From positions 17,060 to 81,059 of the forward strand of contig CAQOWG010000003.1 in NCBI GenBank assembly GCA_948851665.1: DNA of 64,000 bases, read 5' to 3'. Below, in pieces: positions 8,021-16,160 of this stretch. Under the pieces are notes generated by a model. The model did no database searches. It worked only from the letters and a program-made list of their open reading frames with translations, and was not told the origin of the DNA. Position 1 is the first letter of the stretch. Each line of letters starts with the position of its first letter. A program made the translations under genes and the position numbers. Origin of the DNA: an uncultured Candidatus Saccharibacteria bacterium. GTDB lineage: Bacteria; Patescibacteriota; Saccharimonadia; Saccharimonadales; Saccharimonadaceae.

Positions 8021-8097
8021 GGGTCGCTAACTCAGTTGGCTAGAGTGTCTCGTTTACACCGAGGAAGTCGGGGGTTCGAATCCCTCGCGACCCACCA
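8021..8097 (+). tRNA. tRNA-Val(UAC)
   Basis: A 77-nt cloverleaf. The acceptor GGGTCGC pairs with GCGACCC, followed by A and an encoded CCA. The anticodon loop TTTACAC gives UAC, which reads GUA. GGTTCGAATCC is the T-arm. TATAAT at 7971-7976 lies about 45 bases upstream, so the precursor carries a leader with a small hairpin (CCACT/AGTGG). Confidence 0.96.
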
Positions 8098-8134
8098 TAG
8101 AAATAGTCTGTGCTTTTGCACGGACTATTTCTAT
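8097..8134 (+). terminator. Hairpin directly behind tRNA-Val
   Basis: ATAGAAATAGTC-GTGC pairs with GCAC-GACTATTTCTAT around a TTTT loop, abutting the encoded CCA. The A-rich 5' side pairs with the T-rich 3' side. The same layout follows tRNA-Asp, tRNA-Gly and tRNA-Leu here, so it is probably their terminator or 3'-processing signal. Confidence 0.7.
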
Positions 8135-8146
8135 TCTGAAGCCAAG

Positions 8147-8283
8147 CAAGGGAGCGAACCCGAAGCGAAGCTGGGTTCGCAACGCAGGAGTGGCCGTAGG
8201 ACAAAAAGCGAATTTATTTGTTTTTTGGACGCTACGACTGCGGGTGGAAGATTGCGTAGCAATCTTCCGCTTCCCTCGCGACC
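8147..8283. repeat. Palindrome-rich element behind tRNA-Val
   Basis: An outer stem (around 8147-8155 with 8270-8279) encloses three arms: GCGAACCC/GGGTTCGC, CGTAG plus CAAAAA with TTTTTG plus CTACG, and a perfect 10-bp GGAAGATTGC/GCAATCTTCC with a 3-base loop. The right end repeats 11 bases of the tRNA 3' end (CCCTCGCGACC, at 8082-8092 and again near 8274-8284). It is non-coding. It could be an inserted element that duplicated the tRNA end, or a folded RNA. Confidence 0.45.
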
Positions 8284-8288
8284 AGCTC

Positions 8289-8594
8289 CTACCCCTCGTC
8301 CATCAATGAAATTATCTGTGCGCCATATTTCTCAAAATCAGCTTTCACATCTGGACGATCAAGCCAATCAAAATCCGTCGTATGTGCCACATAGCCAACC
8401 CTTTTACGAATTGACCGCCCCGTCGGCTTACGCCCCTCTGTCGTCCCCTGGCCCTTCGTATACACATACTCCTCAAGCACCAAAACATCGCCCAGCTCGC
8501 ATTCAAAATCGTTCACCCGATACTCAAACGTCTTCTCTCCAGACAGAACTGCCTCGAAATATTCGGGACTAATCTTTTTATGAATTTCACGCAT
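8289..8594 (-). CDS. DUF3850 (ASCH-fold) protein
   Basis: A 101-residue protein with the DUF3850 pattern: HKKISPEYFEAVLSGEKTFEYRVND at the start, then GDVLVLEEY, then RKRVGYV. The family has an ASCH/PUA-like fold thought to bind nucleic acid or modified nucleotides; no activity is established. It has a conventional AAGGAG Shine-Dalgarno and TAAAAT upstream, so it is not leaderless. It stands alone, facing tRNA-Val. Confidence 0.75.
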   Translation of the reverse strand: MREIHKKISPEYFEAVLSGEKTFEYRVNDFECELGDVLVLEEYVYTKGQGTTEGRKPTGRSIRKRVGYVAHTTDFDWLDRPDVKADFEKYGAQIISLMDEG

Positions 8595-8649
8595 ATTTTC
8601 TCCTTACTTTATATTTTACCATTTCTAAGAACTGGTTCCACGCCAAAGC

Positions 8650-8672
8650 AAAAACCCGACAAGCTGCCGGGT
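8650..8672 (-). terminator. Intrinsic terminator of the gene at 8708-9181
   Basis: On the minus strand ACCCGGCAGCTTGTCGGGT forms the hairpin and TTTTTGC follows. A TATAAT string lies in the hairpin flank but leads to no gene. Confidence 0.65.
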
Positions 8673-8707
8673 ATAATTTTTGCTAAAAACAAAGAGCGAT
8701 GCGTACA

Positions 8708-9181
8708 TTAAGGACGATATTGGCGCGACCAAATGTACGCCGGATAATCCACCAAATAGTCATGGAGACCTTTAATTCTCAGTAAGTCCTGAATATTTAC
8801 TGCCATCCGCGCGTTTAAAAAGGCTTTCTCCTCTACCCACGCACGCAACATAGCCGTAATTATCTCCAGTTCTTTCTGATAGTCTTCCCTCCCATCCATC
8901 TGGAATGTGGCCATCATCTCGTAGGCAGACTCTTTCTCGTCTCCCTCACTACCGTAACGCATTACGCATATCACCGAGATACCTTCTCCCCAATCGACGT
9001 CGTCCCAGTTCACTTCCCGGTCCGCCGCCATCAAGTAAAAAATCTCGTTAGTGCCACCCGATGCAACCGCTATCTCCGCCACCCAATCACCATGAAGGTT
9101 GGCAAGCAGATTTTCAATAGCGTCAATGGTCTCCGGATATAGACTATGGCCTTTTGCGTTCTTCTTCTCGTCTTTCCACAT
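8708..9181 (-). CDS. Conserved-looking hypothetical protein
   Basis: 157 residues, not recognised. It is acidic and probably soluble, with no signal peptide or membrane segment. A mixed alpha/beta start (TIDAIENLLANLHGDWVAEI) is followed by a Trp/Asp-rich stretch (NWDDVDWGEG) and a helical end. Unlike most genes here it has a full promoter (TTGACT, 17 nt, TAATAT), a leader of about 60 nt and a strong AAGGAGGT Shine-Dalgarno. Its base composition is also less G-biased than neighbouring minus-strand genes. Both features suggest a recently acquired or differently regulated gene. Confidence 0.65.
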   Translation of the reverse strand: MWKDEKKNAKGHSLYPETIDAIENLLANLHGDWVAEIAVASGGTNEIFYLMAADREVNWDDVDWGEGISVICVMRYGSEGDEKESAYEMMATFQMDGREDYQKELEIITAMLRAWVEEKAFLNARMAVNIQDLLRIKGLHDYLVDYPAYIWSRQYRP

Positions 9182-9247
9182 ACAAAAACCTCCTTAAGAT
9201 TCTTTCTCTAGCCGTCAAAATCTTGACCTACTGCTAGGAATACCTTT

Positions 9248-9276
9248 ATATTATCACACTTAGTAGAAAAAGTCAA
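9248..9276 (-). promoter_or_regulatory. Canonical -35/-10 promoter of the gene at 8708-9181
   Basis: On the minus strand TTGACT (9276-9271), a 17-nt spacer and TAATAT (9253-9248). In the leader CTAGC pairs with GCTAG around a GTCAA/TTTGAC arm. This consensus -35 contrasts with the -10-only promoters of most genes here. Confidence 0.75.
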
Positions 9277-9344
9277 TGCTTTTTTGCTACTAATCTCTTT
9301 TCTGTCAAGCATTTTTGTACCCAAATCAGCACCCCCAATTACAA

Positions 9345-9569
9345 CGCAGCGCAAAGCAAAGCCGCCGCCACGCAAATTATTATCCTGGGGGTGAACATAG
9401 CCGGTCCACGTATCCAGGCGGCGCCCGTTGATAGCTGATCCAGCCGTGCCAGACCACCAAAGGCCATTCGTCGTACGAGCGATGAGGTAGCCGTAGGAAC
9501 GGTGGTAGAAGCCAGTACGCAGGAACTGGAGAGGCCATTCATTAATACGGTTGTAGTTGGGGGTGCTGG
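9345..9569 (-). repeat. Silent surface-domain cassette 1
   Basis: On the minus strand this reads about 71 codons without a start: NYNRINEWPLQFLRTG, then HRSYGYL, WWSGTAGSA and GGGFALRC. This is the C-terminal part of a C-type-lectin/FISUMP-like domain. Codon choices at the variable sites include TTC, ATC, AAT, GGC and CGC. The reading continues past the conserved end without homology to other copies. Directly beyond its 3' end, at 9327-9345, lie 19 plus-strand bases that match the cassette 5' end with one change, a relic of a second, inverted copy. No promoter belongs to it; the rpsT promoter begins at 9650. Confidence 0.85.
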
Positions 9570-9697
9570 AAAAGTCCGGTTAAACGCCGACATTAATAAA
9601 ACGCCCAACTTCTCCCCTATTCCCCCTTGTATTTTTTCTTATAATGCGCTATAATTACCCTCAGATGTTAAATATTATCTAATAATAAGGAATTTTC

Positions 9698-10051
9698 ATG
9701 CCGATTATCAAATCCGCAAAAAAAGCCGCTCGCCAAGCCGTCAAACGCACTGAGCACAATCAAGAAATCAAAAAGAGCATCAAAACCGCCGTCAAGGCTT
9801 TCAAAGCCGATCCTACCCCTGCTAACCTTTCCAAAGCTCAGTCCGAATATGACAAAGCCGTCAAAAAAGGCCTTTTAAAGGCTAATACCGTCAGCCGCCG
9901 CAAAGCCGCTTTGGCTAAGTTCGCCAAGGCTACCGCCGACAAACCAGCTGCCGCAAAAGCCAGCAAACCTGCCACCAAGGCTACCAAAACCACCAAAACT
10001 GCTACCAAAAAACCAGCCGCCAAGAAAACTACCGCCAAAAAATCCGCCTAA
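9698..10051 (+). CDS. rpsT: 30S ribosomal protein S20 with long basic tail
   Basis: Small-subunit protein that binds 16S rRNA. Residues 1-86 are a normal S20 (MPIIKSAKKAARQAVKR, NTVSRRKAALAKF). A further 31 residues of Lys/Ala/Thr repeats (KPATKATKTTKTATKK type) extend the C-terminus, against the family's usual 85-90 residues. Similar tails occur on nucleic-acid-binding proteins of small-genome bacteria; here it probably adds rRNA contacts. TATAAT at 9650-9655 gives a leader of about 36 nt with an AAGGA near the ATG. Confidence 0.95.
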   Translation: MPIIKSAKKAARQAVKRTEHNQEIKKSIKTAVKAFKADPTPANLSKAQSEYDKAVKKGLLKANTVSRRKAALAKFAKATADKPAAAKASKPATKATKTTKTATKKPAAKKTTAKKSA

Positions 10052-10126
10052 CCCCGCCAAAGCATCAGCAAAAGAGTTTTGGACACAAATACTTGTTTAA
10101 CAAGTAGCAACAGCCTCTTAACGTCA

Positions 10127-10294
10127 TAATAAGACTTAGGCTCGGGTAAATTGTATACTGATAAGCACACCTAGCTTTCTAATGGCATAATGAGATTTAG
10201 ACCAGATTTACGTTTGTCAAATATACAACACATTTACGTGTTGTATATTTTATCAATAGGCAAGTGCTGCTATTAGAAAGCTAGGTGCGTTTAT
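10127..10294. repeat. Long inverted-repeat element, family IR-A, copy 1
   Basis: Outer arms at 10160-10183 and 10272-10294 (CACACCTAGCTTTCTAAT paired with its near-complement) enclose a 13-bp hairpin AAATATACAACAC/GTGTTGTATATTT at 10219-10250. After the left arm comes a 23-nt core at 10188-10210 (TAATGAGATTTAGACC, then AGATTTA). The same core recurs inside another long inverted repeat at 61569-61707, and a diverged copy lies at 10127-10149. The right arm supplies the last codons and stop of holA. Non-coding; mobile element or structured RNA. Confidence 0.6.
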
Positions 10295-10916
10295 CGGCAA
10301 TGTGACTTATATGTGCCAAAAGCCCTTTTACCAACGTCCACGGTTCCACCCCTGTCGATTTCATCTGTCGGTCTACTTCTGCCATCCGTTTCAGAATTGC
10401 CCGCTCTCGCTCCCCGCCACGCGAAAGCTCATATTTCTTCACCATCTGTGACACTAGCAACCCAAAAAACATATATGGATCCTGCGTCGCCTCAATCTTT
10501 GCCACCTCTTTCAGGGCTTTCCCCCCATCCCGCAAGGCCAAATCCAAAATCCCAAACGCCACCCTCGGATCCACTTCTGTCACATTCTTGAACTCTTTGA
10601 AGTCCACGCCCTTTTCCGCCAAACGTTTATATCCAGTCGACCTCTTATCAACCTTCACTTCCCAAATCACCACTTCATGCGCACTGTCAGCATAATCACC
10701 GATTTTTTCCCAAATTTCCGCCCGCTCCGTCAAGTTCTTCAGTAAAATCCGCCGCTTTCCGTCTTCAAAAGCCCCAAACAACGTCGTCCCTTGAAAAATG
10801 CTCGGCAGGTCCATCAAGTTCAGAGTCTCCCCCTCATACACCTCGTAATCCGTTCCTAGCACTCGGCGCATTTCTTGCTCCGCCGCCGCCCGATTCTCTC
10901 CGTAAATCACCTTCAT
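10281..10916 (-). CDS. holA: DNA polymerase III delta subunit, short form
   Basis: Clamp-loader subunit that opens the sliding clamp. Starting at the ATG at 10916 (MKVIYGENR, where homology begins) it has 211 residues, well below the usual 320-340. Recognisable parts are the FQGTTLFGAFEDGKRRILL stretch and the middle (DPRVAFGILDLALRDGGKALK), followed by LLVSQMVKKYELS. The canonical C-terminal collar domain looks shortened. The ATG overlaps the mutM TGA (ATGA). The last codons and stop lie inside an inverted-repeat element, which may have replaced the original end. Confidence 0.75.
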   Translation of the reverse strand: MKVIYGENRAAAEQEMRRVLGTDYEVYEGETLNLMDLPSIFQGTTLFGAFEDGKRRILLKNLTERAEIWEKIGDYADSAHEVVIWEVKVDKRSTGYKRLAEKGVDFKEFKNVTEVDPRVAFGILDLALRDGGKALKEVAKIEATQDPYMFFGLLVSQMVKKYELSRGGERERAILKRMAEVDRQMKSTGVEPWTLVKGLLAHISHIADKRT

Positions 10917-11854
10917 TCGCACACTTCCGGCATCAATTTCTCTACATAGCCCACCTGTGCCCGTCGGGAGGAAATCGAACTTGTCTCCTCCCAATCCTCC
11001 GGCGCTGGCTGGCACTTCGGGCAATAATGCGTCCCTCGCCCCGTCACTCGTGTTTTCAAAATCGTCTCACCACAACGATTACAAGCCTTCCCCTCTCTGC
11101 GAAACACTTCCGCAAAGTTCTCCAAGTAATTCCCAGTCGTGCCATCTGGCTTAATATAGGTCGCCATCGTCGACCCACCAGAGTCAATCGAACGCTCCAT
11201 CGTCTCTCGCGCCCCCAAAAGCAACCTTGATACTTGCTTTTCGCTCAAATTCCCTGCTTTCTCCGCTGGATGCACACCCGCATAAAAAAGCGATTCATCT
11301 GCATAAATATTTCCCAGCCCCGCAATAATTTTTTGGTCTAAAAGTACCGCCTTAATCGGTGCCTTTGCATGCCTCTGACATTTTTCATATAGCTCATGAG
11401 CATCCATCTCCCACGGCTCTGGCGCCAGCGCTGCAATAAAGGAATCCTCTTCTACCGCCTCTGTTCTGAGTATCTTCACAAAACCAAACTTTCGCTGGTC
11501 ATTAAAGAACAATTTCCCCTCATCGAACACAAAAATTACTCGAGTCTGCCCATTCGGCAAATCCGCTATAAAATTATTACTCGGATGCCCACCTGCAAAA
11601 GTCTCCCCATCATCTGGTCGCCAGATTAACTGCCCCGTCATCCTTAGATGTACCATCAAAGTCCACCCGTTATCAAGGTCAATCAAAAGTGCCTTCCCTC
11701 GACGCCTCAAACCTTTAACCATGGCATCCTTCGCTACCCCTGGATTACCTTGACAACTTTTCTCAGTCAACACAATCAACTCGCGGATCCGCCGTCCCTC
11801 AATACACGGCACCAACCCCCGCTTAATCGTCTCAACCTCTGGTAACTCTGGCAT
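10913..11854 (-). CDS. mutM: Formamidopyrimidine-DNA glycosylase
   Basis: Base-excision repair enzyme that removes oxidised purines and nicks the DNA. The N-terminal PELPEVETIKRGL carries the catalytic Pro2 and Glu3; the catalytic Lys is in RRRGKALLIDL near residue 52. The helix-two-turn-helix is at LGNIYADESLFYAG, and the C-terminal zinc finger CNRC, then CPKC. At 313 residues it is slightly longer than usual because of a tail after the finger (PEDWEETSSISSRRAQ). TATAAT lies 9 nt before the ATG. It overlaps holA by 4 bases, linking repair and replication genes. Confidence 0.95.
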   Translation of the reverse strand: MPELPEVETIKRGLVPCIEGRRIRELIVLTEKSCQGNPGVAKDAMVKGLRRRGKALLIDLDNGWTLMVHLRMTGQLIWRPDDGETFAGGHPSNNFIADLPNGQTRVIFVFDEGKLFFNDQRKFGFVKILRTEAVEEDSFIAALAPEPWEMDAHELYEKCQRHAKAPIKAVLLDQKIIAGLGNIYADESLFYAGVHPAEKAGNLSEKQVSRLLLGARETMERSIDSGGSTMATYIKPDGTTGNYLENFAEVFRREGKACNRCGETILKTRVTGRGTHYCPKCQPAPEDWEETSSISSRRAQVGYVEKLMPEVCE

Positions 11855-11893
11855 AATACCCCCATTATATCACTTTCCTGCTATAATTATCTC

Positions 11894-12718
11894 ATGAAAC
11901 GTTCTCACCTCGTCCTCGGCTCCTTCTGCGTTGCGCTTGCCATCGCCGACATCACGCTCGCCCTTACCTTACCGTCCCCTGCCCCAATTTCCGCCCAGTC
12001 CACCCCTACATTCGACGGTTTCGACTACTCTTGGATCGACCTCAATCCTTATATTGCTCACGCTGGCGGCGGCATTCTTGGCTGTACCTATACCAATTCC
12101 TATGAAGCGCTTCTTTCCAACTACCAACTCGGCCACCGCCTCTTTGAATTTGACTTCTCCCTTTCCAGCGACGGTGAAGTAGTCGCTACGCATGACTTCA
12201 TTACTACCTCTGCGGACGCCTTCAACTCAACACTAGTCGAGGATCAATTCCACCCCATCTCCCTTAATCAGTTGTTTGATTTTCTCTATCATCACCCCGA
12301 CGTCTATATTGTCACCGACACAAAATACACTGACGAGCCCTCCACTCGCTCCCTTCTGGGACAACTATGCTCCGCTGCCGAAGACCTTCTTGACCGAACT
12401 GTCCTCGACCGTTTCATCATCCAAATTTATCACCCCGATACGCTTCCCTGGGTCATGGATATCTATCCCTGGAAATCCATCATCTACACCCTATATGCTA
12501 ACCCTGAATGGACCCCCGAAAATGTCGCTGCCTTTGCCAAAGAAAGTGGCGTCAAATATATTACCATTTTCTACGCCGCTGCTAGCGATGAAGCGCTCAA
12601 ACTTTGGCAATCCGCCGGTCTCTACGTCGGTGTCCACACTGTCAATGACCTTGGGACCGCGAGAGAAGCTTTCTCCCGCGGCGTCAGTAATATTTATACC
12701 GATTATCTATTACCCTAA
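11894..12718 (+). CDS. Exported glycerophosphodiester phosphodiesterase
   Basis: Hydrolyses glycerophosphodiesters to glycerol-3-phosphate and an alcohol, probably outside the membrane. Residues 1-35 form a signal peptide or anchor (KRSHLVLGSFCVALAIADI, ending AQS). The GDPD core follows: AHAGG in place of the usual HRG, NSYEAL, then FEFDFSLSSDGEVVATHD with the Glu/Asp metal ligands and the catalytic His. TDTKY and a C-terminal GVSNIYTDY complete the TIM barrel. It could scavenge host or self phospholipid head groups. TATAAT ends 6 nt before the ATG, predicting a leaderless mRNA. It converges on polA with one base between stops. Confidence 0.85.
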   Translation: MKRSHLVLGSFCVALAIADITLALTLPSPAPISAQSTPTFDGFDYSWIDLNPYIAHAGGGILGCTYTNSYEALLSNYQLGHRLFEFDFSLSSDGEVVATHDFITTSADAFNSTLVEDQFHPISLNQLFDFLYHHPDVYIVTDTKYTDEPSTRSLLGQLCSAAEDLLDRTVLDRFIIQIYHPDTLPWVMDIYPWKSIIYTLYANPEWTPENVAAFAKESGVKYITIFYAAASDEALKLWQSAGLYVGVHTVNDLGTAREAFSRGVSNIYTDYLLP

Positions 12719-12719
12719 C

Positions 12720-15152
12720 TTATAACTCACCCCAGTTTTGTCCTATTGTCACCTCAGCCTTCAGTTTCACTGCCAACTCTGGCGCTACGTTCTCCATCTT
12801 CTCGACTAATATCTTCGACACTTCCTCAGCCAAATTCTCGTCACATTCGATAATCAACGAATCATGTACTTGCATGATCATCTCTGCCCCCTTCGGCAAG
12901 GCCACTTTCACCGCCAGCATCGCTCGCTTCATCAAATCCGCCTCTGTTCCCTGAATCGGCATATTTTGCGCTGCCCGCTCTGCCCCCGTCCGAACAATAA
13001 AATTACTCGACAATACGTCCGGTGTTGGTCGCCGACGTCCATAATATGTTTCCACATATCCTTGTTCCCGCGCCTGAACAAGTACTTTATCCAAATACTC
13101 CTTCACCGGCTTCCGCAGTTCAAAATACCGCTCAATAAAATCTTTTGCTGCGTTTAGGCTCATCCCCGTCGCCTCCGACAGCCCCCGCACGCTCATCCCA
13201 TAAAGCACACCAAAATTAATCACCTTTGCTGCTCTACGCTGCGTCTTTGTCACATCCTCTGGTGCTACTCCAAACGCCTCTGCCGCCGTCTTGGTATGAA
13301 TATCTACATCACTATTAAAATCATCAATCAATGCCTGATCCCCTGCCAGCACCGCCGCTAGTCTCAATTCAAACTGCGAGTAATCCGCGCTTACTAGCAC
13401 TTTACCCGGTCCAGCGATAAACCCCGTTCGAATCTGTCGCCCTACTTCTGTTCGCACCGGAATATTCTGCAAATTCGGGTTCGTTGACGATAGCCGCCCT
13501 GTCGCCGTTACATTCTGATTAAAAGTTGTGTGCACCCTATCCGCTTTGTCTGCCAACTCTGGTATCGGCTCAATATAAGTCGAAAGTAGCTTCGCCGCCT
13601 CACGATATTCCTTTATTTTCTCAATAATCGGATGATATTTCTGCAATTTATCCAGCTCTTTCGCTCCCGTCGAATACCCCCGTGAACCTTTTTTGATTCC
13701 CTTCGTTGGTAACCCCAATCGTGTAAAAAGCACTTCTGATAGTTGCGCTGGCGAGTTGACATTAAATTCCGTTCCTGCCAGCTTCCAAATCTCACGCTCT
13801 CGCCCCACTACTTCTTTCAAAAACTCCTCTTTTAGACCCTCAAAGTACGGCCGGTCAATCAGCATCCCCCGCTCTTCCATCTCATATAATACTGGTATCA
13901 ATGGCAAATCAAACTCCATTAAAATCTTTTTTAGTTCCGGTTTAGTCTCAAACTCTGCTTTCTGTCGTTCATATTCAACCTTTTCATCCTGTCGCTCTAA
14001 ATTCCGTACCAGCGGATTTAGCAAAAAGACCCCTTGCGCTAAATCCCAAAACCCTGCCCCCGCAAATATCCTCTCCGCCACCTTAGCGTTCTTATGCATC
14101 AAATCTTTTACATTCCAGCTCAAAATCAACCCATCCGGCATCTCCACCGGAATCTCCAAAGTCTGTTGGCTCAACCCCGCTGAGGCTTTTTTCTCCGCCC
14201 TTGCCGCCCGTTGTTCACTTTTTGACGGTCTCAAGGCATTGCGCGTCTGCGCTTTCATTTCTTTGACAACTTGCCCCGCATTACCACGCGCCCGCAGAAA
14301 CTTCCCCACCAGCGTCCTAAATTCCAACTTCTTCAGTGCTGCCACCACCCTCTCATCATCTATTTCAAGATCCGGCAAATCATTCAATTTCACGTCCACA
14401 TCAGTCATGATCTTTGCAAGAAAGTATGACATCTTAGCGCTTTCACGACCCTTCGTCAGCTTCTCCGCTATTTTCCCCTCAATCTTTCCCGCGTCTAAGG
14501 CCTCGTAAACACCATCCAACGTCCCGTAACTGCCCAATAACTTCACTGCCGTCTTCTCCCCGATGCCCGGCACCCCTGGGATATTATCCGACGCATCCCC
14601 CTTTAATGCCTTCAAATCCAAAAATTGCGCCTTTTTGATGCCATATTTCGCTTCCACTGCCGGCACATCCAACTCCTCCAGTCGCGAAAAGCCCTGCAAA
14701 ATCCGATACATCCGAGTGTTTTCATCCACTACCTGCAACATGTCAAGATCCGAAGAAACAATAAAAGTTTCGTAGTCGCCGTCTTCATCCGCCTGTAAGG
14801 CCAGCGTACCAATAATATCATCTGCTTCGCAGTCATCACATTCCACAAATCCCCACCCTAATGCTTTTACCAACTCCTTCAGGAGCGGTATCTGTGCATA
14901 AAAATCATCACCCGGCTTCACTCGCCCCGCCTTATACTCTGGATACACTGCCTTACGCCGGCTAGTTGAAGTCCGCGAATCCCAAGCTACTACGACTTTT
15001 GTCGGATCGAGTTTCTGTACGATTTCCATTGCAATCGCTGCGAATCCATACACCCCACCAGTCGGCGCGCCATCAGAAGTCGAAAGCGCACCCATCGCAT
15101 AATACCCTCTATAAAAGACTGATTTCCCGTCGATAATCACTAAGCGCTTCAT
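12720..15152 (-). CDS. polA: DNA polymerase I
   Basis: Repair and Okazaki-fragment polymerase of 810 residues. Residues 1 to about 270 are the 5' nuclease (IIDGKSVFYRGYYAMG, DDCEADDIIGTLA, helix-hairpin-helix GVPGIGEKTAVKLL). The middle (about 330-430) is a shrunken, degenerate 3'-5' exonuclease without recognisable Asp/Glu sites, so proofreading is probably lost. The polymerase domain has motif A SADYSQFELRLAA, motif B RRAAKVINFGVLYG and motif C MQVHDSLI. TATAAT lies exactly 6 nt before the ATG, predicting a leaderless mRNA. Confidence 0.96.
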   Translation of the reverse strand: MKRLVIIDGKSVFYRGYYAMGALSTSDGAPTGGVYGFAAIAMEIVQKLDPTKVVVAWDSRTSTSRRKAVYPEYKAGRVKPGDDFYAQIPLLKELVKALGWGFVECDDCEADDIIGTLALQADEDGDYETFIVSSDLDMLQVVDENTRMYRILQGFSRLEELDVPAVEAKYGIKKAQFLDLKALKGDASDNIPGVPGIGEKTAVKLLGSYGTLDGVYEALDAGKIEGKIAEKLTKGRESAKMSYFLAKIMTDVDVKLNDLPDLEIDDERVVAALKKLEFRTLVGKFLRARGNAGQVVKEMKAQTRNALRPSKSEQRAARAEKKASAGLSQQTLEIPVEMPDGLILSWNVKDLMHKNAKVAERIFAGAGFWDLAQGVFLLNPLVRNLERQDEKVEYERQKAEFETKPELKKILMEFDLPLIPVLYEMEERGMLIDRPYFEGLKEEFLKEVVGREREIWKLAGTEFNVNSPAQLSEVLFTRLGLPTKGIKKGSRGYSTGAKELDKLQKYHPIIEKIKEYREAAKLLSTYIEPIPELADKADRVHTTFNQNVTATGRLSSTNPNLQNIPVRTEVGRQIRTGFIAGPGKVLVSADYSQFELRLAAVLAGDQALIDDFNSDVDIHTKTAAEAFGVAPEDVTKTQRRAAKVINFGVLYGMSVRGLSEATGMSLNAAKDFIERYFELRKPVKEYLDKVLVQAREQGYVETYYGRRRPTPDVLSSNFIVRTGAERAAQNMPIQGTEADLMKRAMLAVKVALPKGAEMIMQVHDSLIIECDENLAEEVSKILVEKMENVAPELAVKLKAEVTIGQNWGEL

Positions 15153-15205
15153 CTTTTTATTATATCATGTCATTCCTCTTCTAGCATAAGAGTAAGGCAT
15201 ATGCA

Positions 15206-15463
15206 CGCAGAGCAGAGCATAACCAAGGCCGCGAAAATTGTTATACTGAACATGGATAATACCAGTCCACGTAGTTAGGTAGCGCCCATCGGTAGCTGAG
15301 CTAGCCGTATCCGACCACCAAAGGCCACCAGTCGTACGCCCGTTGAGGTAGCCATGGGAGCGATTGTAACCACCAGTACGCAGGAACTGGAGAGACCATT
15401 CATTAATACGATTATAGTTGGGGGTGCTGGCGTGGCCGCACGTCCCGGAGCACGAGGTCGAGA
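15206..15463 (-). repeat. Silent surface-domain cassette 2
   Basis: A longer copy. Its minus-strand reading begins STSCSGTCGHASTPNYN, upstream of the usual NYNRINEW. It has the framework RTTGGLWWS, GRYLTTWTG and ends GLGYALLC, with several framework changes (WSLQF, RSHGYL, ALLC), so it is one of the more diverged copies. No start codon or Shine-Dalgarno is present. It lies between the divergent starts of polA and the kinase gene at 15528. Confidence 0.85.
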
Positions 15464-15527
15464 AGGACCTTGCAAGGCACCTATTGAGTTTGCCATTTTC
15501 TCCCTTGAATGCTACACTTATACCAGT

Positions 15528-16121
15528 ATGAAAGATACTTCAAATCTCAACATTCTCGCCGTTGTCGGTATGACCGGTAGCGGTAAATCCGTAGTCGTCG
15601 ACTACCTCACCTCCATGGGAATCCCCAAGGTCCACTTTGGTAATATGATCTACGCCGAAATGGCCAAACGTGGCATCGAACGTACCCCTGACGGCCGTAG
15701 CGAAAAAGAATTCCGCGAAATGATCCGCGCCACTGAAGGCAAAGATTGGGTTGGTCGCCAAGCTATAGCCGAAGCCAAAGACCTCATCTCTGCAGGCCAA
15801 AAAACCGTCGTCCTCGACGGGCTCTATTCCTGGACCGAGTATCGCCTCTTCCAGCACGAATTTCCAGGCAGTCTCACAACCATCGCCGTTGTCGCTCCCC
15901 GTTCCCTGCGTTACGCTCGGCTCGCAGCTCGCCCCGAACGCCCTTTTACCCCTGAAGATGCCCGTTTTCGCGACTATGCCGAAATCGAGGGCCTTGAAAA
16001 AGGCGGTCCTATCGCTATTGCCGACCACTATTTGCTCAATGATGGCACAGAAGACCATCTGTTGACCCAGCTCAAAGCAGTCTTAACTGATATCAAGCTC
16101 ACACCAAAAAACGCGTCCTAG
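15528..16121 (+). CDS. P-loop nucleotide kinase, CoaE/adenylate-kinase-like
   Basis: 197 residues with Walker A GMTGSGKS near residue 14. The strand and loop after it (MGIPKVHFGNMIYAEM) and the lid-like RPERPFTPEDARFRDYAEIE fit the dephospho-CoA kinase/adenylate kinase superfamily. IADHYLLNDGTEDHL near the end matches the C-terminal pattern of dephospho-CoA kinases (final CoA-synthesis step), but other small-molecule kinases are possible. The frame is open upstream through cassette 2; the ATG at 15528 is where homology begins. A weak TACACT box lies near 15509. Confidence 0.65.
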   Translation: MKDTSNLNILAVVGMTGSGKSVVVDYLTSMGIPKVHFGNMIYAEMAKRGIERTPDGRSEKEFREMIRATEGKDWVGRQAIAEAKDLISAGQKTVVLDGLYSWTEYRLFQHEFPGSLTTIAVVAPRSLRYARLAARPERPFTPEDARFRDYAEIEGLEKGGPIAIADHYLLNDGTEDHLLTQLKAVLTDIKLTPKNAS

Positions 16122-16160
16122 AGCCCCTAGGCGCGCTAAAAAGGCATTCTCAACCAAGCC

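Noticed and set aside
8661..8684. TATAAT string behind the gene at 8708 as a plus-strand promoter
   Set aside because: It lies on the flank of a terminator hairpin and no plus-strand gene or RNA follows.
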